Positions 18,763 through 27,514 of a DNA stretch of 64,000 nucleotides are shown one piece after another. The stretch comes from Streptomyces meridianus. GTDB lineage: Bacteria; Actinomycetota; Actinomycetes; Streptomycetales; Streptomycetaceae. The stretch covers positions 1 to 64,000 of the forward strand of contig NZ_JAMQGM010000008.1 of the NCBI RefSeq assembly GCF_023703325.1. The letters run 5' to 3'. A model generated the notes under the pieces. That model was not told the DNA's origin. It saw only the letters and a program-made list of their open reading frames with translations, and ran no database searches. Numbering within the stretch: the first letter of the stretch is position 1; the number at the start of each line of letters is the position of its first letter. The position numbers were made by a program, and so were the translations under genes.

Positions 18763-19557
18763 ATGAGCGGTGTCATGAAGCGTATGGGGATGATCTTCCG
18801 CGCGAAGGCCAACAAGGCCCTTGACCGGGCCGAGGACCCGCGCGAGACGCTCGACTACTCGTACCAGAAACAGCTGGAGCTGCTGCAGAAGGTCCGCCGG
18901 GGAGTCGCCGACGTGGCGACCTCCCGCAAGCGGCTGGAGCTCCAGCTCGGCCAGCTGCAGGGGCAGTCCACGAAGCTGGAGGAGCAGGGCCGCAAGGCGC
19001 TGGCGCTGGGCCGCGAGGACCTGGCGCGCGAGGCGCTGTCCCGAAAGGCGGCGTTGCAGCAGCAGGTCACCGACCTGGAGACGCAGCACCAGACCCTGCA
19101 GGGCGAGGAGGAGAAGCTGACCCTGGCCGCCCAGCGGTTGCAGGCCAAGGTCGACGCCTTCCGCACCCGCAAGGAGACCATCAAGGCCACCTACACGGCG
19201 GCCCAGGCCCAGACCCAGATCGGCGAGGCCTTCTCCGGGATCTCCGAGGAGATGGGTGACGTCGGCATGGCGATCCAGCGTGCCGAGGACAAGACGGCTC
19301 AGCTCCAGGCGCGGTCCGGCGCCATCGACGAGCTGCTCGCCTCGGGTGCCCTCGACGACCAGAGCGGCACGGCCAAGGACGACCTCACCGCCGAACTGGA
19401 GCGTCTCTCCGGCGGCAACGACGTCGAGCTGGAGCTCCAGCGGATGAAGGCGGAGCTGACCGGCGGGTCCGGCAACGCCCAGCAGCAGATCGAGGGCGGA
19501 CAGGCGGACCCGCAGCAGGGCACCGGGCAGGGGCAGGGCAGGTTCGACAAGCAGTAG
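18763..19557 (+). CDS. pspA: PspA/IM30 family envelope-stress protein
   Basis: A 264-aa, mostly coiled-coil protein beginning MSGVMKRMGMIFRAKANKAL. The N-terminal amphipathic helix leads into long heptads rich in Gln/Leu/Glu, as in PspA/Vipp1 (an ESCRT-III-like fold that coats stressed membranes). The last about 40 residues are Gln/Gly-rich. It is followed after 54 bp by pspAA, its usual actinobacterial partner. ATG 18763 lies behind GAGAAGGGGG at moderate distance. No PspF-type sigma-54 regulator is nearby. Confidence 0.92.
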   Translation: MSGVMKRMGMIFRAKANKALDRAEDPRETLDYSYQKQLELLQKVRRGVADVATSRKRLELQLGQLQGQSTKLEEQGRKALALGREDLAREALSRKAALQQQVTDLETQHQTLQGEEEKLTLAAQRLQAKVDAFRTRKETIKATYTAAQAQTQIGEAFSGISEEMGDVGMAIQRAEDKTAQLQARSGAIDELLASGALDDQSGTAKDDLTAELERLSGGNDVELELQRMKAELTGGSGNAQQQIEGGQADPQQGTGQGQGRFDKQ

Positions 19558-19611
19558 GCCTCCGTCGGCGGCACGGCTGCGATCCACCGGAGATCACCCA
19601 AGGAGGTCGTC

Positions 19612-19890
19612 ATGATCGTTCGGATCATGGGGGAGGGGCAGGTGAGGCTGGCGGACAGCCACCTCGCCGAGCTCAACAAGCTGGACGACGAACTGCTGGC
19701 CGAGATCGAGAGCGGCGACGAAGCCGGCTTCCGGCGCACCTTCTCCGCCCTGCTGGAGGCCGTGCGGCGGCTGGGCGAGCCGCTGCCCGCCGACGCGCTG
19801 GAGCCGTCCGAGCTGATCCTGCCCACGCCGGACGCCACCATCGAGGAAGTCCGCGAGATGCTCAGCGACAACGGGCTCATCCCCGGCTGA
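19612..19890 (+). CDS. pspAA: PspA-associated protein PspAA
   Basis: A 92-aa protein (MIVRIMGEGQVRLADSHLAE) matching the PspAA domain found next to actinobacterial pspA. It has an acidic helix (LNKLDDELLAEIESGDEAGF) and a C-terminal TIEEVREMLSDNGLIPG. A near-perfect ribosome site, AAGGAGGT, precedes ATG 19612. It is presumed co-transcribed with pspA and may tune its oligomerisation or membrane binding. Confidence 0.88.
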   Translation: MIVRIMGEGQVRLADSHLAELNKLDDELLAEIESGDEAGFRRTFSALLEAVRRLGEPLPADALEPSELILPTPDATIEEVREMLSDNGLIPG

Positions 19891-19970
19891 CTCACGATCC
19901 CGGCACCGTCCGCGCACGCCGCGGCCGCGGACGAGTGGGGTAAAGCGCGTCGTCTCGGGCAGGCGAGGCT

Positions 19971-20002
19971 GCGTGCCCGGCACATCGCACCGCCGGGCAC
20001 GC
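19971..20002 (+). terminator. hairpin between pspAA and the alcohol dehydrogenase
   Basis: GCGTGCCCGGC (19971-19981) and its complement (19992-20002) flank a 10-nt loop. It may end the pspA operon or form part of the dehydrogenase leader, which starts 27 nt later. Confidence 0.5.
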
Positions 20003-20028
20003 ACCACGTCTTCCAGGAGGACACCCAC

Positions 20029-21078
20029 ATGACCGCGCTGTCTGCCGTTGCCGCTTATGCCGCCCCCTCGGCCAAGGCCCCGCTGGAGCGGACCACCGTC
20101 CCCCGGCGCGAGGTGGGCGAGCACGACATCCTCATCGAGATCAAGTACTCCGGAATCTGCCACTCGGACATCCACCAGGCCCAGGACGGCTGGGGTGAGG
20201 GCATCTATCCGATGGTGCCCGGACACGAGATCGCCGGTGTCGTGGTCGAGACGGGGTCCGGTGTGACCCGCCACGCGCTCGGCGACCGGGTGGGCGTCGG
20301 CTGTTTCGTCGACTCCTGCCGCACCTGCGAGTACTGCAAGCAGGGCCTCGAGCAGTACTGCGTCGAAGGCATGACCGGCACGTACAACGCCCTCGACCGG
20401 AACGGCGAGCCCACGTACGGCGGCTACTCGACCCACATCGTGGTCGACGAGAACTACGTGGTGCGCATCCCGGACGCCTTGGCGCTGGATGTCGCCGCAC
20501 CACTGCTGTGCGCCGGCATCACCACCTACTCTCCGCTGCGCCACTGGCGGGCCGGGCCGGGCAAGAAGGTCGCCGTCGTCGGCATGGGCGGCCTCGGTCA
20601 CATGGGCGTCAAGATCGCCCGGGCCCTCGGCGCCGAGGTGACGGTTCTCAGCCGGACCCTGGCCAAGAAGCAGCAGGGGATCGAACTGGGCGCGGAGCGG
20701 TACTACGCGACGAGCGACCCGAAGACGTTCGAGGACCTGGCCGGCACCTTCGACCTGATTCTCTCCACGGTCTCCGCGCCGCTCGACTTCGGCGCGTACC
20801 TGTCGCTGCTCAAGGTCGACGGCGCACTCGTGAACGTGGGGGCGCCCGAGGAGCCGGTGTCGCTCAACCTCTTCTCGGTGATCGCGGGCCGGAAGACACT
20901 CGCCGGTTCCATGATCGGCGGGATCCCGGAGACGCAGGAGATGCTCGACTTCTGCGCCGATCACGGTATCGGCGCCACGATCGAGCTCATCCGTGCCGAG
21001 GAGATCAACGAGGCGTACGAGCGGGTGGCGGCCGGTGACGTCCGGTACCGCTGCGTGATCGACGCCTCCACGATCTGA
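20029..21078 (+). CDS. zinc-dependent NAD(P) alcohol dehydrogenase
   Basis: MDR-superfamily dehydrogenase of 349 aa, cinnamyl-alcohol-dehydrogenase/YahK-like. Catalytic zinc ligands are in [10 protein letters not shown] and [14 protein letters not shown]. The structural zinc cysteines are [15 protein letters not shown]. The cofactor motif is [15 protein letters not shown]. Such enzymes reduce aldehydes broadly; the natural substrate is not predictable. ATG 20029 follows CCAGGAGGACACC. It is a monocistronic unit convergent with nadA. Confidence 0.9.
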   Translation: MTALSAVAAYAAPSAKAPLERTTVPRREVGEHDILIEIKYSGICHSDIHQAQDGWGEGIYPMVPGHEIAGVVVETGSGVTRHALGDRVGVGCFVDSCRTCEYCKQGLEQYCVEGMTGTYNALDRNGEPTYGGYSTHIVVDENYVVRIPDALALDVAAPLLCAGITTYSPLRHWRAGPGKKVAVVGMGGLGHMGVKIARALGAEVTVLSRTLAKKQQGIELGAERYYATSDPKTFEDLAGTFDLILSTVSAPLDFGAYLSLLKVDGALVNVGAPEEPVSLNLFSVIAGRKTLAGSMIGGIPETQEMLDFCADHGIGATIELIRAEEINEAYERVAAGDVRYRCVIDASTI

Positions 21079-21089
21079 CGTGACCTGAT

Positions 21090-21130
21090 GAAGGTGGCGG
21101 ACCCGCCCCCGTGCCGGGCCCGCCACCTTC
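21090..21130. terminator. bidirectional terminator between adh and nadA
   Basis: GAAGGTGGCGG (21090-21100) pairs perfectly with 21120-21130, with extra CCCG/CGGG pairing inside the loop. It lies 12 nt past both convergent stops. Confidence 0.8.
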
Positions 21131-21142
21131 CTCCGCACCCCG

Positions 21143-22327
21143 TTACGGCAGCGCCAGCATCCGCTCCAGGGCGAGCTTGGCGAACTTCTCCGTCTCGGGG
21201 TCGACCTGGATGCGGTTCACGGTCCTGCCGGCTGCGAGGGACTCCAGAGCCCACACGAGATGCGGCAGGTCGATCCGGTTCATCGTCGAACAGAAGCAGA
21301 CCGTCCGGTCGAGGAAGACGATTTCCTTGTCCGGGTGGGCCAGGGCCAGCCGGCGCACCAGGTTCAGCTCGGTGCCGATGGCCCACTTGGAACCGGCGGG
21401 GGCGGCGTCGAGGGCCTTGATGATGAACTCGGTGGAGCCCACCTGATCGGCGGCCGAGACCACTTCGTGCTTGCACTCCGGGTGCACCAGCACGTTGACG
21501 CCGGGGATCCGCTCGCGCACGTCCCGGACGGAGTCCAGCGAGAAGCGCCCGTGCACGGAGCAGTGACCGCGCCAGAGAATCATCTTCGCGGCCCGCAGCT
21601 GCTCCGCGGTCAGGCCGCCGCCCGGCTTGTGCGGGTTGTAGACGACGCAGTCGTCGAGCGACATGCCCAGGTCACGGACCGCGGTGTTCCGCCCGAGGTG
21701 CTGGTCGGGCAGGAACAGCACCTTGTTCTGCCGGGGGGCCCCCTGTTCGAAGGCCCAGTCCAGTGCCCGCTTGGCGTTGGACGAGGTGCAGATCGTGCCG
21801 CCGTGCCGTCCGGTGAAGGCCTTGATGTCGGCGGACGAGTTCATGTACGAGACCGGGACGGTCGTCTCGGCGACCCCCGCCTCGGTCAGTACGTCCCAGC
21901 ACTCGGCGACCTGTTCGGCGGTCGCCATGTCGGCCATCGAACAGCCCGCGGCCAGGTCGGGCAGGACGACCTGCTGGGCGTCCGAGGTCAGGATGTCGGC
22001 CGACTCGGCCATGAAGTGCACGCCGCAGAAGACGATGAACTCCGCCTGGGGCCGCGCGGCAGCCTCCCGGGCCAGCTTGAACGAGTCGCCGGTGACGTCG
22101 GCGAACTGGATGACCTCGTCGCGCTGGTAGTGGTGGCCGAGCACGAAGACCCGGTCGCCGAGCTGCTCCTTCGCCGCGCGGGCACGCTCGACGAGATCGG
22201 GGTCGGAGGGTGCGGGCAAATCGCCGGGGCACTCGACGCCGCGCTCGCTCTTCGGGTCGGCCTCGCGGCCGAGCAGGAGGAGCGCGAGCGGCGTGGGCTG
22301 TACGTCGAGAGGCTGGGCGGTGGTCAC
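21143..22327 (-). CDS. nadA: quinolinate synthase A
   Basis: [4Fe-4S] enzyme condensing iminoaspartate with dihydroxyacetone phosphate in NAD synthesis. The 394-aa protein has cluster cysteines in VFCGVHFMAE, HPECKHEV and DRTVCFCSTMNRI, and the family strings VLGHHYQRDEVIQFAD and PDQHLG. GTG 22327 gives VTTAQPLDVQPT, with AAAGGGTG upstream. nadB and nadC are not in the window, so nadA stands alone here. Its promoter carries a palindrome on the -10 region, suggesting repression. Confidence 0.95.
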   Translation of the reverse strand: MTTAQPLDVQPTPLALLLLGREADPKSERGVECPGDLPAPSDPDLVERARAAKEQLGDRVFVLGHHYQRDEVIQFADVTGDSFKLAREAAARPQAEFIVFCGVHFMAESADILTSDAQQVVLPDLAAGCSMADMATAEQVAECWDVLTEAGVAETTVPVSYMNSSADIKAFTGRHGGTICTSSNAKRALDWAFEQGAPRQNKVLFLPDQHLGRNTAVRDLGMSLDDCVVYNPHKPGGGLTAEQLRAAKMILWRGHCSVHGRFSLDSVRDVRERIPGVNVLVHPECKHEVVSAADQVGSTEFIIKALDAAPAGSKWAIGTELNLVRRLALAHPDKEIVFLDRTVCFCSTMNRIDLPHLVWALESLAAGRTVNRIQVDPETEKFAKLALERMLALP

Positions 22328-22374
22328 GGCACGCACCCTTTCTGGGGTTCTGCAGACGCCTTTTCGTCTGATTG

Positions 22375-22404
22375 ACACTATCCATGATAGCCGCTTCATG
22401 TCAC
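22375..22404 (-). promoter_or_regulatory. predicted nadA promoter with operator-like palindrome
   Basis: On the minus strand GTGACA (complement of 22399-22404) and TAGTGT (complement of 22375-22380) are 18 bp apart and would start transcription near 22367. The palindrome CTATC-CAT-GATAG (22378-22390) covers the start of the -10 box and the spacer. A second palindrome, ACGATGGGCATCGT, lies at 22409-22422 just above the -35. Confidence 0.6.
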
Positions 22405-22589
22405 TTTGACGATGGGCATCGTGTCGTTGTGACGCATCTCGGCATCCGGGGCGCTCCGAGCGCCGTGACCGCCACTGCGCCGGTGTGCGAGCATGATTGA
22501 GGAAGAACGTGCCAGGCCCGGAATGAATCCGGGGCTCCGTCGGTTGAGGCCGACGGCAAGCAGTCCGCACCAACCCGGGAGAGAAGCAG

Positions 22590-22946
22590 ATGTCCGTTCA
22601 GGACGAGAAGACCACCGCGAGCGACGGCATCCTCCTGTCCGACGCCGCCGCAGCCAAGGTCAAGGGCCTGCTGGAGCAGGAGGGTCGCGACGACCTCGCC
22701 CTGCGCGTCGCCGTCCAGCCCGGCGGTTGCTCCGGCCTGCGCTACCAGCTCTTCTTCGACGAGCGTTCCCTCGACGGCGACGTGGTCAAGGACTTCGACG
22801 GAGTCAAGGTCGTCACCGACCGGATGAGCGCCCCCTACCTGCACGGCGCTTCCATCGACTTCGTCGACACCATCGAGAAGCAGGGCTTCACGATCGACAA
22901 CCCCAACGCCACGGGCTCCTGCGCCTGCGGCGACTCCTTCAGCTGA
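22590..22946 (+). CDS. erpA: A-type iron-sulfur cluster insertion protein
   Basis: A 118-aa HesB/IscA-type carrier that passes Fe-S clusters to apo-enzymes. The three ligand cysteines are in QPGGCSGLRYQ and the C-terminal GSCACGDSFS. ATG 22590 follows GGGAGAGAAG. It is divergent from nadA, itself an Fe-S enzyme, and the window also encodes other Fe-S clients (LipA, the Rieske protein QcrA). It ends at a 30-bp perfect palindrome. Confidence 0.93.
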   Translation: MSVQDEKTTASDGILLSDAAAAKVKGLLEQEGRDDLALRVAVQPGGCSGLRYQLFFDERSLDGDVVKDFDGVKVVTDRMSAPYLHGASIDFVDTIEKQGFTIDNPNATGSCACGDSFS

Positions 22947-22992
22947 TCCGTCCGCCCCGCGCACCGGCCGGGGCTCGGACGCGAAGACCGCG

Positions 22993-23022
22993 ATGGCGGC
23001 GGCCCCCGGGGGCCGCCGCCAT
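22993..23022. terminator. 30-bp perfect palindrome terminator
   Basis: Bases 22993-23022 read identically on both strands (arms ATGGCGGCGGCCCCC and complement, no spacer). They sit between the convergent erpA and membrane-protein genes. Confidence 0.7.
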
Positions 23023-23047
23023 TCGTCGTCGACGAGGATGCCGCTGG

Positions 23048-24592
23048 TCAGCGCTTGCCGATGCCCTTGCCGGTCCTCGCGTCGACCACCTTCCGGTCCC
23101 CGAGCGGCTTGTCCAGGGTGACCTTCTCCTCGAGCTTCTTGGCGACCTTGATGCAGTTCTGGCCCGGCTTCTTCGGCTCGCCCGTGACCTTCACCTTCAC
23201 CGCGTCGCCGGACTCGTCGGCGGTGATCCGGTAGTCGTCGCAGACGCCGCCCCAGAACCCGACCGTGAGTTCACGGCCCTCCGCGCTGTACGAGGTGACG
23301 TCCGGCATGCCGGCGCCGGGCTTCGTCCCCTGCTCCCCGCCCCGCTGCTCGCCGCCCTGGTCCGGCCGGGCGATGTACTGCGGCTTCACCGCGGGGTGCG
23401 TGACGGTGAAGGTTGCCTGCGGGCCGGTGGCCCCGGGCAGTTCCACCTCGAACAGCCAGGACGGCACGAGCGCCTGCTTGCCCTCGACGAACTGCGCCGC
23501 CAGTCCGAACGTCGCCTTGCGCACCTTCGCAGGCTCCCGCTCGTTCTGCTTGCCCTCCGACGCGCAGGGGTCGGCCTTCGGTGTCTTCCCCGAGGCCACG
23601 GCCGCATCGGGCATGGCCGAGGCGCAGCCGCCGATACCGACCTTGCCACCGCCGCGGGACTCGTTGAGGCGCTTCAGCGTCTCCTCGGCGTTGTTCACCG
23701 GGTACTCGGGGCCGGCGCGCAGCTCGCCCAGCCGGCCGTTGCCGCTGACCACGTTCCCGTCCGCGCCGACCTGCAGGCCGGTTGTCAGGCCGTAGGTGGG
23801 CAGGCCGTCGACCTTCGGATCGGCGCTCACCGTCCGCACCGCGCCCGCGGTCCGGCTCGCGTCCACCTCGGCGTCACCGACGCCGGCGGCCTCGAGAACC
23901 GGAGTCGCCACCCGTTCGGCCTCCTGCTCCGACACCGGTTTCACCGACCCGTCGGACGGCTCGCTGCGGATCTCTCCGGGCGCCGGGCACCGGGACGGCG
24001 CGCCGTCGCCCTCCGAACCCTTCGGCCCGCTCTTGGACGGCTCGCTGCAGCCGCCGACGGCGTGCCGCGTGTACGTCCAGATCCCGGGCGTCTTGCTGTT
24101 CACGGTCAGCACCGGTCCCGAGGCGTCCTTCCCGCCGACCTTCCAGGAACCGCCGGTCAGTTCGGGCTTTCCGGCCAGGTCCAGTGCCTCGGCCAGCCGC
24201 TCGACGTCGGCGCGGGTCACCTCGGCCGCCGGGTGGTACACCTTCGCCGACCCCGGTCCCTCGGGCAGCGGCCCGGTGGCGCGGAAAGCAGGCCCTCCGG
24301 GGTTGGGCTCGCCCGGCGCGATACCGGAGTCCCGCGCGTCCGACGACTCCTGCTGCCCGTAGCCGTCCAGCTGGAGCGGCGGCGGGCCGCCGTCGGCGCC
24401 GGCCGAGCCCACGTCGTGCGAACTCGTCGATGCCCAGTAGGCGCCGCCGCCCCCGGCCACCAGGACGGCTGCCGCCACCGACACGACCACGAGCGACGAC
24501 CGCCTGCGCCTGGGCGGTTCCGCGTCCATGGCCGCACGACTGTCGGCCGGCAATTCTTCCGGCTTGCCCTCGGGTGCCTTCTCGCTGCTCAC
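23048..24592 (-). CDS. large membrane-anchored extracellular protein
   Basis: A 514-aa protein with a cytosolic N-terminus (about 33 residues, basic RRRRS just before the membrane) and one transmembrane helix (LVVVSVAAAVLVAGGGGAYW). A long extracytoplasmic part contains several cysteines and Gly/Pro/Asp-rich stretches. I recognise no catalytic motif. Two comparable lobes (VLTVNSKTPGIWTYTRH and ATFTVTHPAVKPQYIARP) may be beta-rich. GTG 24592 (VSSEKAPEGKPEELP) is chosen as start. It lies downstream of the 78-aa gene on the same strand. Confidence 0.8.
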   Translation of the reverse strand: MSSEKAPEGKPEELPADSRAAMDAEPPRRRRSSLVVVSVAAAVLVAGGGGAYWASTSSHDVGSAGADGGPPPLQLDGYGQQESSDARDSGIAPGEPNPGGPAFRATGPLPEGPGSAKVYHPAAEVTRADVERLAEALDLAGKPELTGGSWKVGGKDASGPVLTVNSKTPGIWTYTRHAVGGCSEPSKSGPKGSEGDGAPSRCPAPGEIRSEPSDGSVKPVSEQEAERVATPVLEAAGVGDAEVDASRTAGAVRTVSADPKVDGLPTYGLTTGLQVGADGNVVSGNGRLGELRAGPEYPVNNAEETLKRLNESRGGGKVGIGGCASAMPDAAVASGKTPKADPCASEGKQNEREPAKVRKATFGLAAQFVEGKQALVPSWLFEVELPGATGPQATFTVTHPAVKPQYIARPDQGGEQRGGEQGTKPGAGMPDVTSYSAEGRELTVGFWGGVCDDYRITADESGDAVKVKVTGEPKKPGQNCIKVAKKLEEKVTLDKPLGDRKVVDARTGKGIGKR

Positions 24593-24707
24593 CGTTGCGC
24601 TCCTTCGGCTCCGCTCGACAACCGGCGCCCCGGCCGGGGCCACCGGCCCCCATGCGGGGGGATGCGGATCAGACGGAGCACGCGGCTCAGCGGTTCCCTC
24701 CGGGCGC

Positions 24708-24944
24708 TCAGTCGCCGTAATCGGACATCGCGTCGAGCAGCCTTGCGGCCGCCGGGGTCACGACGACGCCGTGAATGCGGGACGGGGGGACCGGGGTCTC
24801 GGCGGCCCGGTGGGACGCAGTCCAGCGCGGGGCCATCCGGGCGCAGTCGCCACGCAGTTGGAGCAGGCTCTCGACCTCGTCGTCGACGAGCGTGACGACG
24901 ATCCGGTCGGCGGGAGGACGCGCGGTCCCGACGTGCTGCGGCAT
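24708..24944 (-). CDS. small hypothetical protein
   Basis: A 78-aa product, MPQHVGTARPPADRIVVTLV to AARLLDAMSDYGD. No motif, signal or membrane segment is recognised. Coding is supported by high third-position GC in this frame, an acidic C-terminus and its fit between the adoK promoter and the membrane protein. ATG 24944 is the only clear start. Confidence 0.55.
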   Translation of the reverse strand: MPQHVGTARPPADRIVVTLVDDEVESLLQLRGDCARMAPRWTASHRAAETPVPPSRIHGVVVTPAAARLLDAMSDYGD

Positions 24945-25021
24945 TGCTGACTCCCGACGTTGCGGGGCCGCGTGACCCGCGGCCTCTCACCCGGCAACGG
25001 TAAACACGCGCTGCGAAGCGG

Positions 25022-25038
25022 CGATAGGTCTACTATCG
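25022..25038 (+). promoter_or_regulatory. palindrome at the probable adoK promoter
   Basis: CGATAG-GTCTA-CTATCG is a 17-bp inverted repeat. It overlaps TACTAT (25031-25036), a possible -10 box about 100 bp upstream of adenosine kinase. No good -35 is visible. Confidence 0.45.
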
Positions 25039-25131
25039 GGTAGTTCTGCCGAGTCGGCGACCGGGCCCCGAGCGGGTAGCGTTACTGCCCGGACCCTTCA
25101 CCCCCGTCGCACCAGCAGGAGCAACGTCGTC

Positions 25132-26106
25132 GTGCGTATCGCTGTCACCGGCTCCATCGCCACCGACCATCTGATGACCTTCCCCGGCCGCTTCGCCGAC
25201 CAGTTGATGGCGGACCAGCTGCACACGGTCTCCCTCTCCTTCCTGGTCGACGCACTCGACGTCCGCCGCGGCGGCGTCGGGCCCAACATCTGCTTCGGCA
25301 TGGGACTGCTGGGCCTGCGCCCCGTCCTCGTCGGCGCGGCGGGGGCCGACTTCGCCGAGTACCGCTCCTGGCTCGACCGGCACGGCGTGGACACCGACTC
25401 GGTCCGCATCTCCGAGGTTCTGCACACCGCCCGCTTCGTGTGCACCACCGACGCCGACCACAACCAGATCGCCTCCTTCTACACCGGCGCCATGAGCGAG
25501 GCCCGCAACATCGAGATCCAGCCGGTCTCCGACCGCGTGGGCGGGCTGGACCTGGTGCTGATCGGTGCGGACGACCCGGAGGCGATGATCCGCCACACCG
25601 AGGAGTGCCGGACCCGCGGCATCCCGTTCGCCGCCGACCCCTCACAGCAGCTCGCGCGCCTCGGCGGCGAGGACATCCGCGTGCTCGTGGACGGCGCCGC
25701 CTACCTCTTCACCAACGAGTACGAGAGCGCGCTGATCGAGAGCAAGACCGGCTGGAGCGGTGAGGAGATCCTGGGCCGCGTCGGCACCCGCGTGACGACC
25801 CTGGGCGCCCGGGGTGTCCGGGTCGAGCGGGCGGGCGAGCCGGCGATCGAGGTCGGCTGCCCCGAGGAGGAGGCCAAGGTCGACCCGACCGGCGTCGGCG
25901 ACGCCTTCCGCGGCGGCTTCCTCGCCGCCGTCTCCTGGAACCTCTCCCTGGAGCGGGCCGCCCAGCTCGGCTGCATGCTCGCCACCCTCGTCATCGAGAC
26001 GCTCGGCACCCAGGAGTACGAACTGCGCCGCGGCCACTTCATGGACCGCTTCACCAAGGCCTACGGCGAGGACGCCGCCGCCGAGGTCCGCGAGTTCCTG
26101 GCCTGA
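25132..26106 (+). CDS. adoK: adenosine kinase, PfkB (ribokinase) family
   Basis: A 324-aa PfkB kinase, predicted to phosphorylate adenosine in purine salvage. The family signature DPTGVGDAFRGGFLAAV contains the catalytic Asp and anion hole; the N-terminal MRIAVTGSIATDHLMTFPGR and HTARFVCTTDADHNQIASFY are close to M. tuberculosis adenosine kinase (Rv2202c, also 324 aa as I recall), which sits in the same position relative to the cytochrome oxidase genes. GTG 25132 follows GCAGGAGCAAC. It converges on the cysteine desulfurase with only 10 bp between stops and no hairpin. Confidence 0.88.
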   Translation: MRIAVTGSIATDHLMTFPGRFADQLMADQLHTVSLSFLVDALDVRRGGVGPNICFGMGLLGLRPVLVGAAGADFAEYRSWLDRHGVDTDSVRISEVLHTARFVCTTDADHNQIASFYTGAMSEARNIEIQPVSDRVGGLDLVLIGADDPEAMIRHTEECRTRGIPFAADPSQQLARLGGEDIRVLVDGAAYLFTNEYESALIESKTGWSGEEILGRVGTRVTTLGARGVRVERAGEPAIEVGCPEEEAKVDPTGVGDAFRGGFLAAVSWNLSLERAAQLGCMLATLVIETLGTQEYELRRGHFMDRFTKAYGEDAAAEVREFLA

Positions 26107-26116
26107 CGCATCCGGC

Positions 26117-27514
26117 TCAGGCGCGGCGCCGCACCAGATACGCGGCGCCGCGCTCCGCCGCCCGCTCGCCCACGTATTCCTGCCGGCGCATCGAGCACCA
26201 GGCCGGGATGTCCAGCCGAGCCGCCTCGTCGTCCGACAGCACCGCGATCACCGACCCGACGGGTACCCCGGTGATGGCCTTCGCCAGCTCGATCACCGGG
26301 ATCGGGCACCGCTTGCCCAGCGAATCGACCGTCAGCGCGGGCTCGTCGCCACTGGCCTCCGCCCGGGACCGGGCGACGGGACCCGCCGGCGCCTCCAGCC
26401 GCTCACGGACCGCGGAGACCGCGCCGGGCAGCACACCGAGAAACCGCTCCACCTCCTCCGCGGACGTCCCCCGGGGCAGCGACACCCGGACGTTCCCCTC
26501 GGACAACACCCCCATGGCCCGCAGGACGTGGCTCGGCTCGAGCGTGCTCGAGGTGCACGAGGACCCCGACGACACGGAGAAACCGGCCCGGTCCAGCTCG
26601 TGAAGCAGCGCCTCTCCGTCGACGTACAGGCAGGAGAAGGTGACGACGTGCGGCAGCCGGTGCCGGGGGTCCCCGACCACCTCGACGTCGGGCACCAGTT
26701 CCGTAACCCGGGTGCGGACCCGCTCCACCAGCTTCCGCAGCCGCTGCGCCTCGGCGTCCGCCTCGGCCCGGGCGGCGCGCAGGCCGGCCACCGCGGCGAC
26801 CACTGCCGGGATGTTCTCGAATCCGGCGGCCCGCCCCGACTCGCGTTCGTCGGCCGGCCCCTGGGGAGCGAACCGGGTGCCCCTGCGTACGGCGAGCAGA
26901 CCGACCCCCGCCGGGCCACCCCACTTGTGGGCGCTCGCGGCCAGGACGGACCAGTCGCCCGGTACCGGTTCCCAGCCCATCGTCTGGGCGGCGTCCACCA
27001 GCAGCGGTACGCCTGCCTCCCGGCATGTCCCCGCCACCTCGGCGATCGGCTGAGTGGTGCCCACCTCGTGATTGGCGGACTGGAGACAGGCGAGGGCGGT
27101 GTCGGCGCGCAGGGCCTCCCGGAATTCCGTCACGGCGACCCGGCCCCCGCGGTCCACGGTCACCCGGGAGACCGTGCCGCCGTCGCGTTCATGCGCGTCG
27201 GCGGCGTGCAGCACGCACGAGTGTTCGACGGCTGATACCACGAGGTGTCTCCCGGCGCGCCGCCGCCCGGCCAGCGCGCCGGCCGCACCCCGGTGCACGG
27301 CCGTGGTGCCGGAGGACGTGAAGGACAGCTCACCGGGAGCGCAGCCGACCGCCTCGGCGGCGGCCTCGCGGGCCGCGTCGAGCAGCATTCGTGCCCGCCT
27401 GCCCTCGCGGTACAGACGCGCGGGGTCGGCCCAGCCCTCGTCGAGGGAGGCGATCAGGGCCTGACGGGCAACCGGATGGAGGGGCGCGGAGGAGGCGGCG
27501 TCGAAGTAGGGCAC
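26117..27514 (-). CDS. cysteine desulfurase fused to a TusA-like sulfurtransferase
   Basis: A 465-aa fusion. Residues 1-375 are a class V, NifS/IscS-like PLP enzyme: AVEHSCVLH, the PLP lysine K197 in SAHKWGGP, and the active-site cysteine C320 in SSGSSCTSSTLEPSHVL. Residues about 393-465 are TusA-like, with the sulfur-accepting cysteine C403 in LGKRCPIPVIEL. The design implies persulfide is passed within one chain from C320 to C403 and then to an acceptor such as tRNA thiolation or cofactor sulfuration machinery. ATG 27514. It is divergent from ctaC. Confidence 0.9.
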   Translation of the reverse strand: MPYFDAASSAPLHPVARQALIASLDEGWADPARLYREGRRARMLLDAAREAAAEAVGCAPGELSFTSSGTTAVHRGAAGALAGRRRAGRHLVVSAVEHSCVLHAADAHERDGGTVSRVTVDRGGRVAVTEFREALRADTALACLQSANHEVGTTQPIAEVAGTCREAGVPLLVDAAQTMGWEPVPGDWSVLAASAHKWGGPAGVGLLAVRRGTRFAPQGPADERESGRAAGFENIPAVVAAVAGLRAARAEADAEAQRLRKLVERVRTRVTELVPDVEVVGDPRHRLPHVVTFSCLYVDGEALLHELDRAGFSVSSGSSCTSSTLEPSHVLRAMGVLSEGNVRVSLPRGTSAEEVERFLGVLPGAVSAVRERLEAPAGPVARSRAEASGDEPALTVDSLGKRCPIPVIELAKAITGVPVGSVIAVLSDDEAARLDIPAWCSMRRQEYVGERAAERGAAYLVRRRA

